A stretch of 64,000 nt of DNA from Empedobacter brevis NBRC 14943 = ATCC 43319 (GCF_000382425.1 NZ_KB908304.1:1-64000); one strand, 5' to 3'. Positions 17,787-27,635 are shown, counted from the stretch's first letter. Translations and numbers: made by a program. The notes: a model not told the origin generated them from the sequence alone.

Positions 17787-18527
17787 TTATGACCTTTCAT
17801 TCTCCAAGTAAGTTGTCTTCATCTTCATTATTTTAAGGATAATATAAATGAACATCGTAACAACAGTCCCATAAATGAACCATAAATTATAATCCGAATG
17901 ATTTTTCATCCACTCTCCCAATAAATCGAACACCATAAAAACCAAAAACATGGCAAAAAGACCATTCTTTTCTTTCTTTAATACCTTTCTTATACTAAAA
18001 GGAAGTTTGTTCTTTATAAATAACTTTAAGTTAGGAATAAAAACCGGTACTTTGGATGCCCATATCCGGTATTTTTTCCCGAATTTCTTTTCTAAAAACT
18101 GTTCTTCTGCATAAATAATTCTTTCATAATAAATCCAGTAAAAAAGAATAAATGCAACAATAAACCACAGGTTCTCTGTAAACATTGCCGGCCCCAACCA
18201 CATGAAAAAGTTGCCTAGATATAATGGATTTCTGACAATACTGTAAATTCCTGTTGTGTTCAATGTATCTGCTATTTGTCCTTCTGAAGTATTTCTTCCT
18301 GATGTATTTTTAGGAGTATGACCTACTGTATAGACTCTGATTCCCAATCCTAACAGACTCACCAATAAACAACTTAACTCATAATAAAACGTACAGTTTG
18401 AGGCTGTTTTCATTAGACTGGTCTGAACAGAAACTATTAATCCTATAACTAAAATTCCTACCGGTAAAACACTTCTGTATTTAAACAGCCAACTTCCTTG
18501 CTTTTCAAGTTCTTCTTTTAAAGCCAT
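17787..18527 (-). CDS. Isoprenylcysteine-carboxyl-methyltransferase-like membrane methyltransferase
   Basis: This 246-residue protein has several membrane helices and the ICMT/PEMT SAM-binding signature near residues 85-150: GxYSIVRNPLYLGNF followed later by an EEQFLEKKFG segment. Family members methylate small lipids, isoprenoid cysteines or thiols at the membrane. The real substrate in bacteria is mostly unknown. It lies 16 bases downstream of the CzcB gene and 18 upstream of the bestrophin. Homologues of this family often accompany metal-resistance operons, so a membrane-protective or metal-alkylating role is possible but unproven. Confidence 0.85.
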   Translation of the reverse strand: MALKEELEKQGSWLFKYRSVLPVGILVIGLIVSVQTSLMKTASNCTFYYELSCLLVSLLGLGIRVYTVGHTPKNTSGRNTSEGQIADTLNTTGIYSIVRNPLYLGNFFMWLGPAMFTENLWFIVAFILFYWIYYERIIYAEEQFLEKKFGKKYRIWASKVPVFIPNLKLFIKNKLPFSIRKVLKKEKNGLFAMFLVFMVFDLLGEWMKNHSDYNLWFIYGTVVTMFIYIILKIMKMKTTYLENERS

Positions 18528-18543
18528 TTGTTATTTTTAATGA

Positions 18544-19842
18544 TTAATGCGAGTGATCTTCTGTATTACTCAATTTAGCATTAATAAAGAAAGCTCCTTT
18601 TATCACTATTTTTGCTCCCTCCGGAATATCTTTAACAAGCGTTATCGCTGTGTACCCCATATCTGTTGTACCTTTTACCACTTCTATTTTCTCAAAATTA
18701 AGATCTTGAGCTTGTTTTTTTGCATGATCAGCAGCTTGTTTCTCGTTCTCATGTTGATGTTCTGTTTCACCTTCATCATGTGCATGTCCGTGATCGTCAT
18801 CAGCAGGTTCCTTACTATGATCTTCTGCTTTTTTGTTGGTTTGTACAAAAATGTAGAATTTACCATCCGCCTCAACAATAGCATCATTAGGAACTGCTTT
18901 GGTTAAAACATTTGAAAGGCTAACCTGTCCAATCACATTCATGCCATCTATCAATCCAACTTTATTCCCTATCACTTTACTATGAACAGAAATAGTTTTA
19001 CTGCTATTTTCAAAAGACGAACCAATACTATAAACTTGTGCCTGGTAAGATATTTCGGGATTATTCGTTAATCTAAAATTGATGATTTGCCCAACTTTCA
19101 TTTTAGGTAAATCTTTCTCAAACACGTGTAAGTCTAAGTGAATAGAACTGTTATCAATTATCTCAGCTACAGGCGTTGAAATATCAACATAACTTCCTAT
19201 TTCTGTTGTAATACGGCTTACAATTCCGCTAATAGGCGATGTAATTGCCATCCCATTTCTTAAATTCTTATTCGAAACACTACCTGGATTAATTCCCATC
19301 ATCTGCAATTGACGGACTAACGAAGCTTTTTGAGCTCTCAGCGTTTTTAATTCTGCTGAAGCAACTTGTAAATTTTTCTTTGCTCCGGCGTCATTATCGT
19401 ACAATTCTTGTTGTCTTCTACTCTCTTGCTCAGCATAGGTAATTCGACTTAAAACCGTTAAATATTCTTCTTGTTTTAAAATATAATCCGGGTTTGAAAC
19501 TGTCGCAATTACTTGTCCTTTTCGGACATAGTCACCTTCTTGTATACGTAAAGTTTGTATAATTCCTCCAAACATAGCCGCAACACTCGCTTTACTATTA
19601 TTCGGAACACGCAGCAACCCATTGGCTTTTATACTAGAAGTCAGCTCTTTCATCTCTATTGTGCCTAACTGTAAACCAATAGATTTGATTTGTTCTTGGT
19701 CTAATGTTGCAATGTTAGAAGGAGTTTCTTCGTGTTGCTCTTCTTTCTGTTCAGGAGTTTTTTGCTCTTCTGTTGTTTTAGAACAGCTAAAGAAAACAGT
19801 TAAAGAGAAAATGATATATAATGCTATTTTAAAATTTTTCAT
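18544..19842 (-). CDS. czcB: RND periplasmic adaptor (CzcB-type) with His-rich loop
   Basis: This 432-residue lipoprotein has a signal with lipobox FFSC (Cys20). It contains barrel-sandwich (lipoyl-like) halves around a coiled-coil hairpin (about 140-185) and a beta-barrel domain. Residues ~335-370 form an unusual Asp/Glu/His-rich insert, rich in DHGHAH and EHQHE runs, likely to bind Zn2+ or another divalent metal. The adaptor links the inner-membrane pump to the outer-membrane factor and can deliver metal. Its start is 2 bases from the stop of the upstream pump gene, implying translational coupling. It ends in SNTEDHSH, again a metal-binding tail. Confidence 0.92.
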   Translation of the reverse strand: MKNFKIALYIIFSLTVFFSCSKTTEEQKTPEQKEEQHEETPSNIATLDQEQIKSIGLQLGTIEMKELTSSIKANGLLRVPNNSKASVAAMFGGIIQTLRIQEGDYVRKGQVIATVSNPDYILKQEEYLTVLSRITYAEQESRRQQELYDNDAGAKKNLQVASAELKTLRAQKASLVRQLQMMGINPGSVSNKNLRNGMAITSPISGIVSRITTEIGSYVDISTPVAEIIDNSSIHLDLHVFEKDLPKMKVGQIINFRLTNNPEISYQAQVYSIGSSFENSSKTISVHSKVIGNKVGLIDGMNVIGQVSLSNVLTKAVPNDAIVEADGKFYIFVQTNKKAEDHSKEPADDDHGHAHDEGETEHQHENEKQAADHAKKQAQDLNFEKIEVVKGTTDMGYTAITLVKDIPEGAKIVIKGAFFINAKLSNTEDHSH

Positions 19843-19844
19843 TA

Positions 19845-22800
19845 TTATTGATTGATTATAAAGTTAATAACTACAACGGATTGATTGACTTGTTGTATCG
19901 ATTCTAAATACTTTAATTGAATGTTGGTTGCAGTTTGCAATGCAAAAAGATATTCAACATAAGAAATTTCTCCCGTTTTGTATCCTAATTGTGCTGCCTT
20001 TACAATTTTTTCAGCATTCGGAATTGCCTGGTCAACATAATAATCGTATTGGCTTTTATCCTGTTGATATTGTTTTATTGCGTTGTCTAATTGCGTTTGT
20101 AGCTGTTGCACTTGATACTTCGCATTAATTTCCGCCGCTTGTTTATCATGGTCTAATGCTTGGATACGTGCTTTTGTTGCACCAAACGTAATCGGAATCG
20201 CGACACCTACATTAACCGAAGTGAAACGATTCAGTCCGCCATAATATTTCTCAACACCGTTGACATCATAATTCCCTCTTATAGATTGATTAACAACCCC
20301 TAAAGTAAATTCAGGTAATCCTTGTGCTTTTTCTACTTTTTTATTCTTTTCAGCAATTTCCATGTCTTGATAAAATGCCTGAACCAATGGATTATTAGCC
20401 AATGTAACACTGTCCATTATAATATCCAGATTAAGAGGTTTGTATTTATTCTCTTTTACAATTTCCAAATCTTCCGTTGTATTCAGCAATACTTTCAAAT
20501 TTTTATAAGCATTTTCCAGATACACATTGTTTTGTCTTAAAAGCAAATTAATTTCACCCTGTTGCGTTTCAGCTGTATTAATCTCTATTTTTTTGATATC
20601 ACCCGCTTTGTAGCGTATGGTAGCAATACGTATAAAATCTAGATAGAGATTGTCCAAATTCATTAATTGATCTTTGTTATATTGCAAATACTCTATTTGA
20701 TAATAGTATGTTCTCACTTGCCTTAGGAGCTCATTTTTAGAGATTTCTTTGTTTATTTCTTTGCTTTTAACATTCGCCTGTAATAATTCTTTTCTTGCTT
20801 TAAAGATTGTTGGAAAAGGTATACTTTGGGCAATGGTAAATGAATTATCAAATTTTGGTCCTCCATTTTGACCAAGTTGTGCTTCAAAATTTAACTTTGG
20901 CAACTCGCGATACGTTTTCACCAAAGATTCGCTTGATAAAACTTCTTGGTTGTTCGACTTTAATAGAAGGTTATTTTCAATTGCCATATTTTGGACTTGG
21001 AATAAATCTATTGATTTAGTCTGTCCTTTTACCATCTGTCCTAGAGAAAGTACACCTAGAATTAATAAAGGAGTTATTTTTCTTGGATTAAATTTTAATT
21101 TTGTTGAATTGAAAATTAAATATAACATAGGTAAGACAAATAAAGTTAAAAATGTTGCTGTTATTAAACCTCCTATCACCACTGTTGCCAATGGTTTTTG
21201 TACTTCTGCTCCTGCCCCTGTTGAGATTGCCATTGGTAAAAAACCAACAGATGCTACAGTAGCTGTCATCAATACAGGTCGAAGTCTTATTCTTGTACCA
21301 TTGATCACACGACGAAACATATTTTTCTCTCCTTCTTTTTCTAATTGATTAAATGTTCCGATTAATACAATTCCGTTCAATACAGCGACTCCGAATAATG
21401 CAATGAATCCAATACCGGCACTAATACTAAACGGCATATCTCTGATCATTAATGCAAAGACTCCTCCTATGGCACTCATTGGTATAGCAGTAAAAATCAA
21501 AGCAGCTTGTTTCGTTGAATGAAATGTAAAATACAACAACATAAAGATTAAAAATAAGGAAACAGGAACTGCTATCATCAAACGTTTACTCGCCGCTTGC
21601 AGATTCTCAAATTGTCCGCCATAAGTATAATAATACCCCGAAGGTAATTTTACCTCTTTATCTAATTTTTGTTGAATATCTTCTACAACAGATTGTACAT
21701 CTCTCTCTTTGACATTGAACCCGATTACAATTCTACGTTTTCCCTCTTCACGGCTTATTTGAGAAGCGCCTAACTTGTAATCAATATTCGCCACCTGAGA
21801 TAATGGAATCTGAAAACCTGTATTTGTCGGAATCATAAGATTTCTAATATCATCAATATCCGTCCGATGCAAACTATCTAAACGAACAACCAAGTCGAAT
21901 CTTCTTTCATTCTCAAAGACCTGTCCTGCTGTTTTTCCTGCAAATGCCGTACTCAAAATATCATTCACATCTTTTACATTCAAACCATAGTTTGCCAATC
22001 TTATCCTATCATATTCCACATTAATTTGAGGAAGACCACTGACACGTTCTATTTGCGGTGAGGTAGCTCCATTAACAGACTGTATTACTTTACTTGTTTT
22101 ATCGGCATAATAAGCCAAGGAATCTAGGTTTTCTCCAAAAATTTTAACTGCAACATCCTGTCGAATACCTGTCATCAACTCATTAAAACGCATTTGTATC
22201 GGCTGATTTTTTTCAAAAAATACACCAGGAATAACTTCTAATTTTTCCATGATTTCATTGCCCAATTCTTCATAAGACTTATCAGTTTTCCATTCTTCTT
22301 TAGGTTTGAGAACAATGATCATATCTGTTGCTTCCGGAGGCATTGGATCTGTAGGGACTTCAGCAGATCCCGTTTTTCCAACCACCATTTTCACTTCATC
22401 AAATTCTTTGATAATACGAGATGCTTTCATTGAAGTTTCAATGCTTTGTGATAACGAGCTTCCTTGTGGTAAAATACAGTGAAAAGCAAAATCACCTTCT
22501 TGCAACTGGGGTATAAACTCACCACCCATGTTTTTGAACATAAAAATTGTCAGTGCGAATAAAGCAACTGTTCCTCCAACTAACCAGTATCTGATTCTGA
22601 TTGCTTTCTTCAAAAGTGGCTGATAAATTTTATATAATTTATTCATTATTTTATCCGAAAAATTTTCTTTAGTCGCTACTTTCTTCGATAAAAATAAAGC
22701 GCTCATCATTGGAATATAAGTTAAAGAAAGAATCAATGCTCCAAGAATTGCAAATCCTACAGTTTTTGCCATTGGTGTAAACATTTTACCTTCAACCCCT

Positions 22801-24260
22801 GATAAGGTAAGAATCGGAATATAAACGATTAGAATAATGATCTCTCCAAAAGCAGCACTATTTCTAATTTTTGAAGCGGATAGAAATACTTCTTGATCCA
22901 TCTCTTTTTGGGTTAACCTTTTTTTAGATTTTATCATACCCAAATGATGCAAGGTGGCTTCGACAATAATCACCGCTCCATCTACAATTAATCCGAAATC
23001 TATCGCTCCGAGACTCATCAAATTGGCACTCACACCAAAAACATTCATCATACCTAATGCGAATAGTAAGGATAATGGAATTGCTGAAGCCACAATTAAT
23101 CCCGCTCTCAGATTTCCTAAGAAAATTACCAAGACAAAAATTACAATTAAAGCACCTTCTATCAAGTTTGTTTCAACTGTACTGATGGCTCTGCTTACTA
23201 AATTTGTTCTGTCAAGAAAAGGTTCTATTATGACATCATCCGGTAAAGATTTTTGTATCGTCGGAATTTTTTCTTTGATGTTATCTACAACCTCGTTGCT
23301 GTTTGCTCCTTTTAACATCATCACAACTCCTCCTACGGCATCAACTTCTCCGTTGTATGTAAGTGCTCCATATCGTATAGCACTACCAAAACGTACCTCT
23401 GCAATATCTTTTATATAAATAGGAATAGTTCCTGTATCGTTCTTTACCGGAATAGCTTTAACATCCTCTAAAGAAGTCACCATACCAATACCTCTAATAA
23501 AATAAGCATTGGGTTTTTTGTCTATATAAGCTCCTCCTGTATTTTGGTTATTAAGCTCTAAAGCATTGAAAATATCCGTTACAGTAATGTCCATTGCTCT
23601 AAGTTTATTAGGATCTATAGCGACTTCATACTGCTTTAGCTCTCCGCCAAAACTATTAATTTCTGCAACACCGGGAGTTCCGTTCAACTGCCTCCTTACA
23701 ATCCAATCTTGCATTTCGCGTAATTGCTTGGCATTGTATTTTTTTTCACTTCCTTTCTTGGCATGTAAAATATACTGATACACCTCTCCCAGCCCTGTAC
23801 TCACAGGAGCTAATTCCGGTGTTCCAACTCCATTCGGAATTTCTTCCTCCGCTTGTTTCAATTTTTCAGTAATGAGCTGCCGTGCAAAGTAGACATCGAC
23901 ATCTTCATCAAAAACAACTGTAATAACAGATAATCCAAAACGAGATATACTTCTTATTTCTTCAATATCAGGAACATTTGCAATACTTTGCTCTATTGGA
24001 AAGGTTACTAATTGTTCCACTTCTTGTCCTGCTAACGTTGGACTAACGGTAATGATTTGTACTTGATTATTTGTAATATCAGGGACTGCATCTATTGGAA
24101 GTTTTGTTGCACTCCATACACCCCAGATAATCCATAACACTGTAAATATCCCAATAACAACTTTGTTTTGGATACTAAATTTTATGATTTTATCTAACAC
24201 AGATTTTATATTAATTGTATGAACAAATGCATCTATTTTTTTGAAGAAAAATAAACGCAA
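19845..24260 (-). CDS. czcA: Fused heavy-metal RND pump (CzcA) and outer-membrane factor (CzcC/TolC-like)
   Basis: This 1471-residue protein has two parts. Residues ~1-1045 are a complete HME-RND pump with twelve TM helices, the MMSALFLSKK region and the TM4 proton relay in GAIDFGLIVDGAVIIVEA. Residues 1081-1471 are an outer-membrane-factor domain with two coiled-coil hairpins (for example IEINTAETQQGEINLL, then YKTGEISYVEYL). Such fusions occur in other Bacteroidota. The junction (about 1061-1080, genomic 21021-21080) reads KITPLLILGVLSLGQMVKGQ, which looks exactly like a signal peptide ending before TKS. The pump expels Zn/Co/Cd or similar metal to the exterior with CzcB. It is the second gene of the operon, 46 bases from the small Cys-rich gene. 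Confidence 0.92.
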   Translation of the reverse strand: MRLFFFKKIDAFVHTINIKSVLDKIIKFSIQNKVVIGIFTVLWIIWGVWSATKLPIDAVPDITNNQVQIITVSPTLAGQEVEQLVTFPIEQSIANVPDIEEIRSISRFGLSVITVVFDEDVDVYFARQLITEKLKQAEEEIPNGVGTPELAPVSTGLGEVYQYILHAKKGSEKKYNAKQLREMQDWIVRRQLNGTPGVAEINSFGGELKQYEVAIDPNKLRAMDITVTDIFNALELNNQNTGGAYIDKKPNAYFIRGIGMVTSLEDVKAIPVKNDTGTIPIYIKDIAEVRFGSAIRYGALTYNGEVDAVGGVVMMLKGANSNEVVDNIKEKIPTIQKSLPDDVIIEPFLDRTNLVSRAISTVETNLIEGALIVIFVLVIFLGNLRAGLIVASAIPLSLLFALGMMNVFGVSANLMSLGAIDFGLIVDGAVIIVEATLHHLGMIKSKKRLTQKEMDQEVFLSASKIRNSAAFGEIIILIVYIPILTLSGVEGKMFTPMAKTVGFAILGALILSLTYIPMMSALFLSKKVATKENFSDKIMNKLYKIYQPLLKKAIRIRYWLVGGTVALFALTIFMFKNMGGEFIPQLQEGDFAFHCILPQGSSLSQSIETSMKASRIIKEFDEVKMVVGKTGSAEVPTDPMPPEATDMIIVLKPKEEWKTDKSYEELGNEIMEKLEVIPGVFFEKNQPIQMRFNELMTGIRQDVAVKIFGENLDSLAYYADKTSKVIQSVNGATSPQIERVSGLPQINVEYDRIRLANYGLNVKDVNDILSTAFAGKTAGQVFENERRFDLVVRLDSLHRTDIDDIRNLMIPTNTGFQIPLSQVANIDYKLGASQISREEGKRRIVIGFNVKERDVQSVVEDIQQKLDKEVKLPSGYYYTYGGQFENLQAASKRLMIAVPVSLFLIFMLLYFTFHSTKQAALIFTAIPMSAIGGVFALMIRDMPFSISAGIGFIALFGVAVLNGIVLIGTFNQLEKEGEKNMFRRVINGTRIRLRPVLMTATVASVGFLPMAISTGAGAEVQKPLATVVIGGLITATFLTLFVLPMLYLIFNSTKLKFNPRKITPLLILGVLSLGQMVKGQTKSIDLFQVQNMAIENNLLLKSNNQEVLSSESLVKTYRELPKLNFEAQLGQNGGPKFDNSFTIAQSIPFPTIFKARKELLQANVKSKEINKEISKNELLRQVRTYYYQIEYLQYNKDQLMNLDNLYLDFIRIATIRYKAGDIKKIEINTAETQQGEINLLLRQNNVYLENAYKNLKVLLNTTEDLEIVKENKYKPLNLDIIMDSVTLANNPLVQAFYQDMEIAEKNKKVEKAQGLPEFTLGVVNQSIRGNYDVNGVEKYYGGLNRFTSVNVGVAIPITFGATKARIQALDHDKQAAEINAKYQVQQLQTQLDNAIKQYQQDKSQYDYYVDQAIPNAEKIVKAAQLGYKTGEISYVEYLFALQTATNIQLKYLESIQQVNQSVVVINFIINQ

Positions 24261-24306
24261 TATTATATTCTACTTTACTTTACAGTAAAGCATAAGACCA
24301 AAAGCC

Positions 24307-24639
24307 TTATCCTGCAATTAATATTTTTGGAGGTTGCCAAATATCGGCATACAACTTATTCTGAAAAAAATCTTTTCTCAATAGTATTTTTTCTGAAGAA
24401 AAAATTTCAATAAGATTTGGTGTTGTAATGATTTGAGGAAATACGATGGAAGAAATTGTAATTTGACAACAATTACAACTACATAAAGGACTACAAAAAT
24501 CTTTATGAGACGAATTTTCTTTTGTATGAGAAGCTTCTATTTGTTGCACACCAACATTGCTTACTGATTCGATGTCTTTACAAGGAATTACAGAAAGAAT
24601 GATAATGTAGACAGCTATCAAATAAGTTAATATCTTCAT
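24307..24639 (-). CDS. Small Cys-rich exported protein (DUF6660-like), leader of metal operon
   Basis: This protein of 110 residues is read from the Met at 24639 (MKILTYLIAVY). An upstream in-frame Met at 24666 would lie beyond the promoter. A signal or anchor segment is followed by a Cys-cluster, FCSPLCSCNCCQ (near residues 56-67), and a C-terminal PPKILIAG tail. The layout resembles small proteins encoded beside CzcA pumps in flavobacteria (DUF6660 family, tentative). The Cys cluster suggests periplasmic metal binding or sensing; that is inference. It begins the six-gene metal operon, and the predicted promoter leaves almost no 5' leader. Confidence 0.7.
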   Translation of the reverse strand: MKILTYLIAVYIIILSVIPCKDIESVSNVGVQQIEASHTKENSSHKDFCSPLCSCNCCQITISSIVFPQIITTPNLIEIFSSEKILLRKDFFQNKLYADIWQPPKILIAG

Positions 24640-24645
24640 ACGGCA

Positions 24646-24678
24646 CAAATATAGCAATTTTATCAAAAATGTACAAAA
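24646..24678 (-). promoter_or_regulatory. Promoter of the heavy-metal operon
   Basis: On the minus strand a TTTTG -33 element (24674-24678) is spaced 20 bases from an exact -7 box, TATATTTG (24646-24653). The start codon at 24639 follows within a few bases of the expected +1. The -33 lies inside a 9-base perfect inverted repeat, TGTACAAAA (24670-24678) and TTTTGTACA (24702-24710), a candidate metalloregulator operator. Confidence 0.6.
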
Positions 24679-24842
24679 GAATTCGCTTCAAAACTAATTA
24701 TTTTTGTACACAATACCTCTACTTTCCCTTTTTCAAACTTGATGATTCAGCCTTGAGTAAATAATTTAGCTCACCAATGCAATATTTTGATAAAGTGATA
24801 GTTTTTTAACCTAACAATAAATAAAAATAATCTTTCAAATAA

Positions 24843-26135
24843 ATGAATACACAGCGAATCTCTTTTTTAACTTTTGTCTGCCTCCTATTCTTTCAAATTT
24901 CAAACGCGCAAAAAATTTATACAACTGATGTTTCTAATTTTTGGAAAGCATACGATAGTATTCAAAAGAATCCATCACATAAAAGTGAAATTATTGATCA
25001 TCTTTTTTTAGACAAGAAAACAGCTGGATTGAAATCATTTATGGACATTAAGAAATTCGGAAAATACGACTATTTAACCCTTATCGAAAAGTACCCTAAA
25101 TTCTGGAATTCTATTCGTCAAAACACCATAATTGATCAAAAGAAAATTAAACCCATTACCAAAGCATTCAAGAAATTTGGAAAACTTTATCCTCATACTT
25201 CTAAAGGACGTATTTATTATACCATTGGAGCTTTAAAATCAGGAGGAACAACCAATCATGAAGATTTGCTTTTGGGCATTGAAAAAATAGTTGGAGATAA
25301 GAATACAGATGTAACCGAATTTGAAAATGAGAATGCAAAAAAAATGTTTTCATTTACAACTCCTTCGTTATTGGAACACGTAACGGTACACGAATTTATC
25401 CACACATTTCAAAAAGAAGGTGAAATTAATGTTTTATCAAAAGCAATTAAAGAAGGTTCTTGTGATTTCATTGCAGAATTAGCACTAAACAAGCCATTTA
25501 CCTCGCACTATATTGAGTATGGATTCAAGAATTATGACCACGTAAAACTAGAATTTAAAAGCGAAATGTTTAGCCAAAACTTTTCAAATTGGTTTTATAA
25601 TAGCCATGCCAAAAATCCTGATCTTGGTTATTTTGTGGGATATGTGATTTCTAAAAAATATTACGAAAACTCAACAAACAAAAAAATAGCAATTAAAAAT
25701 ATCATTGAATTGGATTTTAATAATGAAATCGAAGTCCTTCAGTTTTTTGCAAAATCAAATTATTTTGAAGACAACAAAACAGCTGATCAAATCCTCGTGG
25801 ATTATAAAGCAAATCGACCAAAACTGAGACGAATTGTTGAATTTGAAAATGGAAATCAGAATGTAAATATCAATACAAAGAAAATACAACTTATATTCTC
25901 AAAACCAATGCATGACAATGTTTCTATTAATTTTTCTAAAAATGGAAAAGAACATTTTCCTTTGAAAAACATTGCTGGTCTAGACAATACAAAGACTGTC
26001 TTAACATTAGAAACAATCGATTTACAACCCGATACAACGTACGATTTTTATCTTACAGACAGAGTTACAAAATCAACTGATGGGTATCCTTTTGCAGAAA
26101 CAGAATATAAAATTTCATTCAAAACCGAAAAATAA
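24843..26135 (+). CDS. Secreted metalloprotease-like protein (HExxH) with C-terminal Ig-like domain
   Basis: This 430-residue protein has a signal peptide ending ISNAQ (residue 23). Residues ~120-270 resemble a DUF2268-type predicted zinc protease. The HExxH motif HEFIH is at about 183-187, with a downstream Glu in KEGSCDFIAELA that could be the third ligand. Residues ~340-430 form an SbsA/Big5-like beta domain (IQLIFSKPM…YDFYLTDRV). It probably works in the periplasm or at the surface; the substrate is unknown. It stands alone between the metal operon and the potassium cluster, facing away from the former. Confidence 0.8.
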   Translation: MNTQRISFLTFVCLLFFQISNAQKIYTTDVSNFWKAYDSIQKNPSHKSEIIDHLFLDKKTAGLKSFMDIKKFGKYDYLTLIEKYPKFWNSIRQNTIIDQKKIKPITKAFKKFGKLYPHTSKGRIYYTIGALKSGGTTNHEDLLLGIEKIVGDKNTDVTEFENENAKKMFSFTTPSLLEHVTVHEFIHTFQKEGEINVLSKAIKEGSCDFIAELALNKPFTSHYIEYGFKNYDHVKLEFKSEMFSQNFSNWFYNSHAKNPDLGYFVGYVISKKYYENSTNKKIAIKNIIELDFNNEIEVLQFFAKSNYFEDNKTADQILVDYKANRPKLRRIVEFENGNQNVNINTKKIQLIFSKPMHDNVSINFSKNGKEHFPLKNIAGLDNTKTVLTLETIDLQPDTTYDFYLTDRVTKSTDGYPFAETEYKISFKTEK

Positions 26136-26263
26136 TTAGAAGAATCATTCTATTTTAGAGAAGCTGTTATTCGTGCATACCATGAATAATCGTAAATGTT
26201 TAAGATATAAAGTTTACATCTACACTATTTATAATTTTATGAAAAAACGGCTAAAATAATTAG

Positions 26264-26271
26264 TAAATTTG
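26264..26271 (+). promoter_or_regulatory. Candidate -7 box for the sigma54 response-regulator gene
   Basis: TAAATTTG matches TAnnTTTG, with 22 bases between the box and the GTG start at 26294. The region where a -33 should lie (near 26241) reads TTATG, which is weak. Confidence 0.4.
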
Positions 26272-26293
26272 TTTCTTCTAATTCAGCTCAAGA

Positions 26294-27631
26294 GTGGTTA
26301 AAGTACTTATAATAGACGATGAAGAAAAGTTGAGAAATTTACTTTCAAAAATCATCAGTTTTGAAGGATTCGACGTTTTCCAAGCATCCACTATCAAGTC
26401 GGGATTGCAACGATTGCACCTAGACGATATTGATGTTGTCATCTGTGATGTTAAACTACCGGACGGAAGCGGTGTGGAAGCAGTTAAAGTTATAAAGGAA
26501 AAGTACTCTGAAATAGAAGTTATTCTTTTAACAGCGTTCGGAAATATTCCGGATGGCGTTCTGGCAATTAAAAATGGCGCTTTTGACTACATAACCAAAG
26601 GTGATGACAACAATAAAATCATCCCGCTTTTGTATAAAGCAAGTGAAAAAGTGGCTTTAAACAGAAAGGTTCAAAAATTAGAGCAACAATTGGGTGAAAA
26701 ACATTCGTTTGATAAAATCATTGGGAAATCCAAAAACATTCTTCAAGCAATTGAATTGGCTCGAAAAGTAGCCAATACAGATACAACTGTTTTATTGACA
26801 GGAGAAACCGGTACAGGTAAAGAAATTTTTGCACAAGCTATCCATCAAGGCAGTCAGCATGCTAGCCATAATTTTGTCGCTGTAAATTGTTCCGCATTTA
26901 GCAAAGATTTATTGGAAAATGAATTATTTGGACACAAAGCAGGAGCCTTTACAGGTGCGATGAAAGATCAAAAAGGATTGTTCGAAGAAGCACATAACGG
27001 TACTATTTTTTTAGATGAAATTGGTGAAATGGCGCTGGATTTACAAGCTAAAATTCTGCGTGTATTGGAAACCGGAGAATTTTTGCGTGTTGGAGATGCT
27101 AAACCTATAAAAGTAAAGGTACGTATCATTGCTGCAACGAACCGTAATTTGGAAGAAGAAATAGAAAAAGGACATTTCCGAAGCGATCTTTTCTACCGAT
27201 TATCTGTTTTTAGTATTCATCTCCCGGCTTTAAGAGAGCGTCCCAAAGATATTCGGTTATTAGCAGAACATTTTGCAGGAATATTTGCTTTAAAATCAAA
27301 TAACAAACTTATATTATTGACTGATGAATACATTACCGCTTTGGAAAATAACACATGGAAAGGAAACATTCGTGAATTGAAGAATGTGATTGAACGAAGT
27401 GTTATTTTAGCAGATACCGAAATATTGAATTTAGAAACATTGCCTGTAGAATTTCAATTCAAACAAAACGGATCAAAATTACTTTCTGCATTTTCCATGG
27501 CCAGTGCTGAAAAATTACACATTCAGAAAATCCTTAATCATACCAATGGAAATAAAGCAGAAGCCGCCAGACTTTTAGAGATTGGAGTGGCAACGCTTTA
27601 CCGAAAAATTGAAGAATATAAAATAAAGTAA
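26294..27631 (+). CDS. Sigma54-dependent response regulator (NtrC family)
   Basis: This 445-residue protein, with a GTG start, has three parts. The receiver domain (1-~120) has the phospho-acceptor Asp52 in VVICDVKLPDGSG and the conserved Lys in YITKG. The AAA+ domain (~138-370) has Walker A GETGTGKE, the sigma54-contacting GAFTGA loop and Walker B IFLDEIGE. A Fis-type HTH sits at the C-terminus (GNKAEAARLLEIGVATLYRK). It activates RNA polymerase with sigma54 after phosphorylation. A sigma54 regulator beside kdp genes is, as far as I recall, usual in flavobacteria. Here four oppositely oriented ion-transport genes separate it from kdp. No other regulator in the cluster could serve the orphan kinase at 40590. 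Confidence 0.92.
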   Translation: MVKVLIIDDEEKLRNLLSKIISFEGFDVFQASTIKSGLQRLHLDDIDVVICDVKLPDGSGVEAVKVIKEKYSEIEVILLTAFGNIPDGVLAIKNGAFDYITKGDDNNKIIPLLYKASEKVALNRKVQKLEQQLGEKHSFDKIIGKSKNILQAIELARKVANTDTTVLLTGETGTGKEIFAQAIHQGSQHASHNFVAVNCSAFSKDLLENELFGHKAGAFTGAMKDQKGLFEEAHNGTIFLDEIGEMALDLQAKILRVLETGEFLRVGDAKPIKVKVRIIAATNRNLEEEIEKGHFRSDLFYRLSVFSIHLPALRERPKDIRLLAEHFAGIFALKSNNKLILLTDEYITALENNTWKGNIRELKNVIERSVILADTEILNLETLPVEFQFKQNGSKLLSAFSMASAEKLHIQKILNHTNGNKAEAARLLEIGVATLYRKIEEYKIK

Positions 27632-27635
27632 ACCA

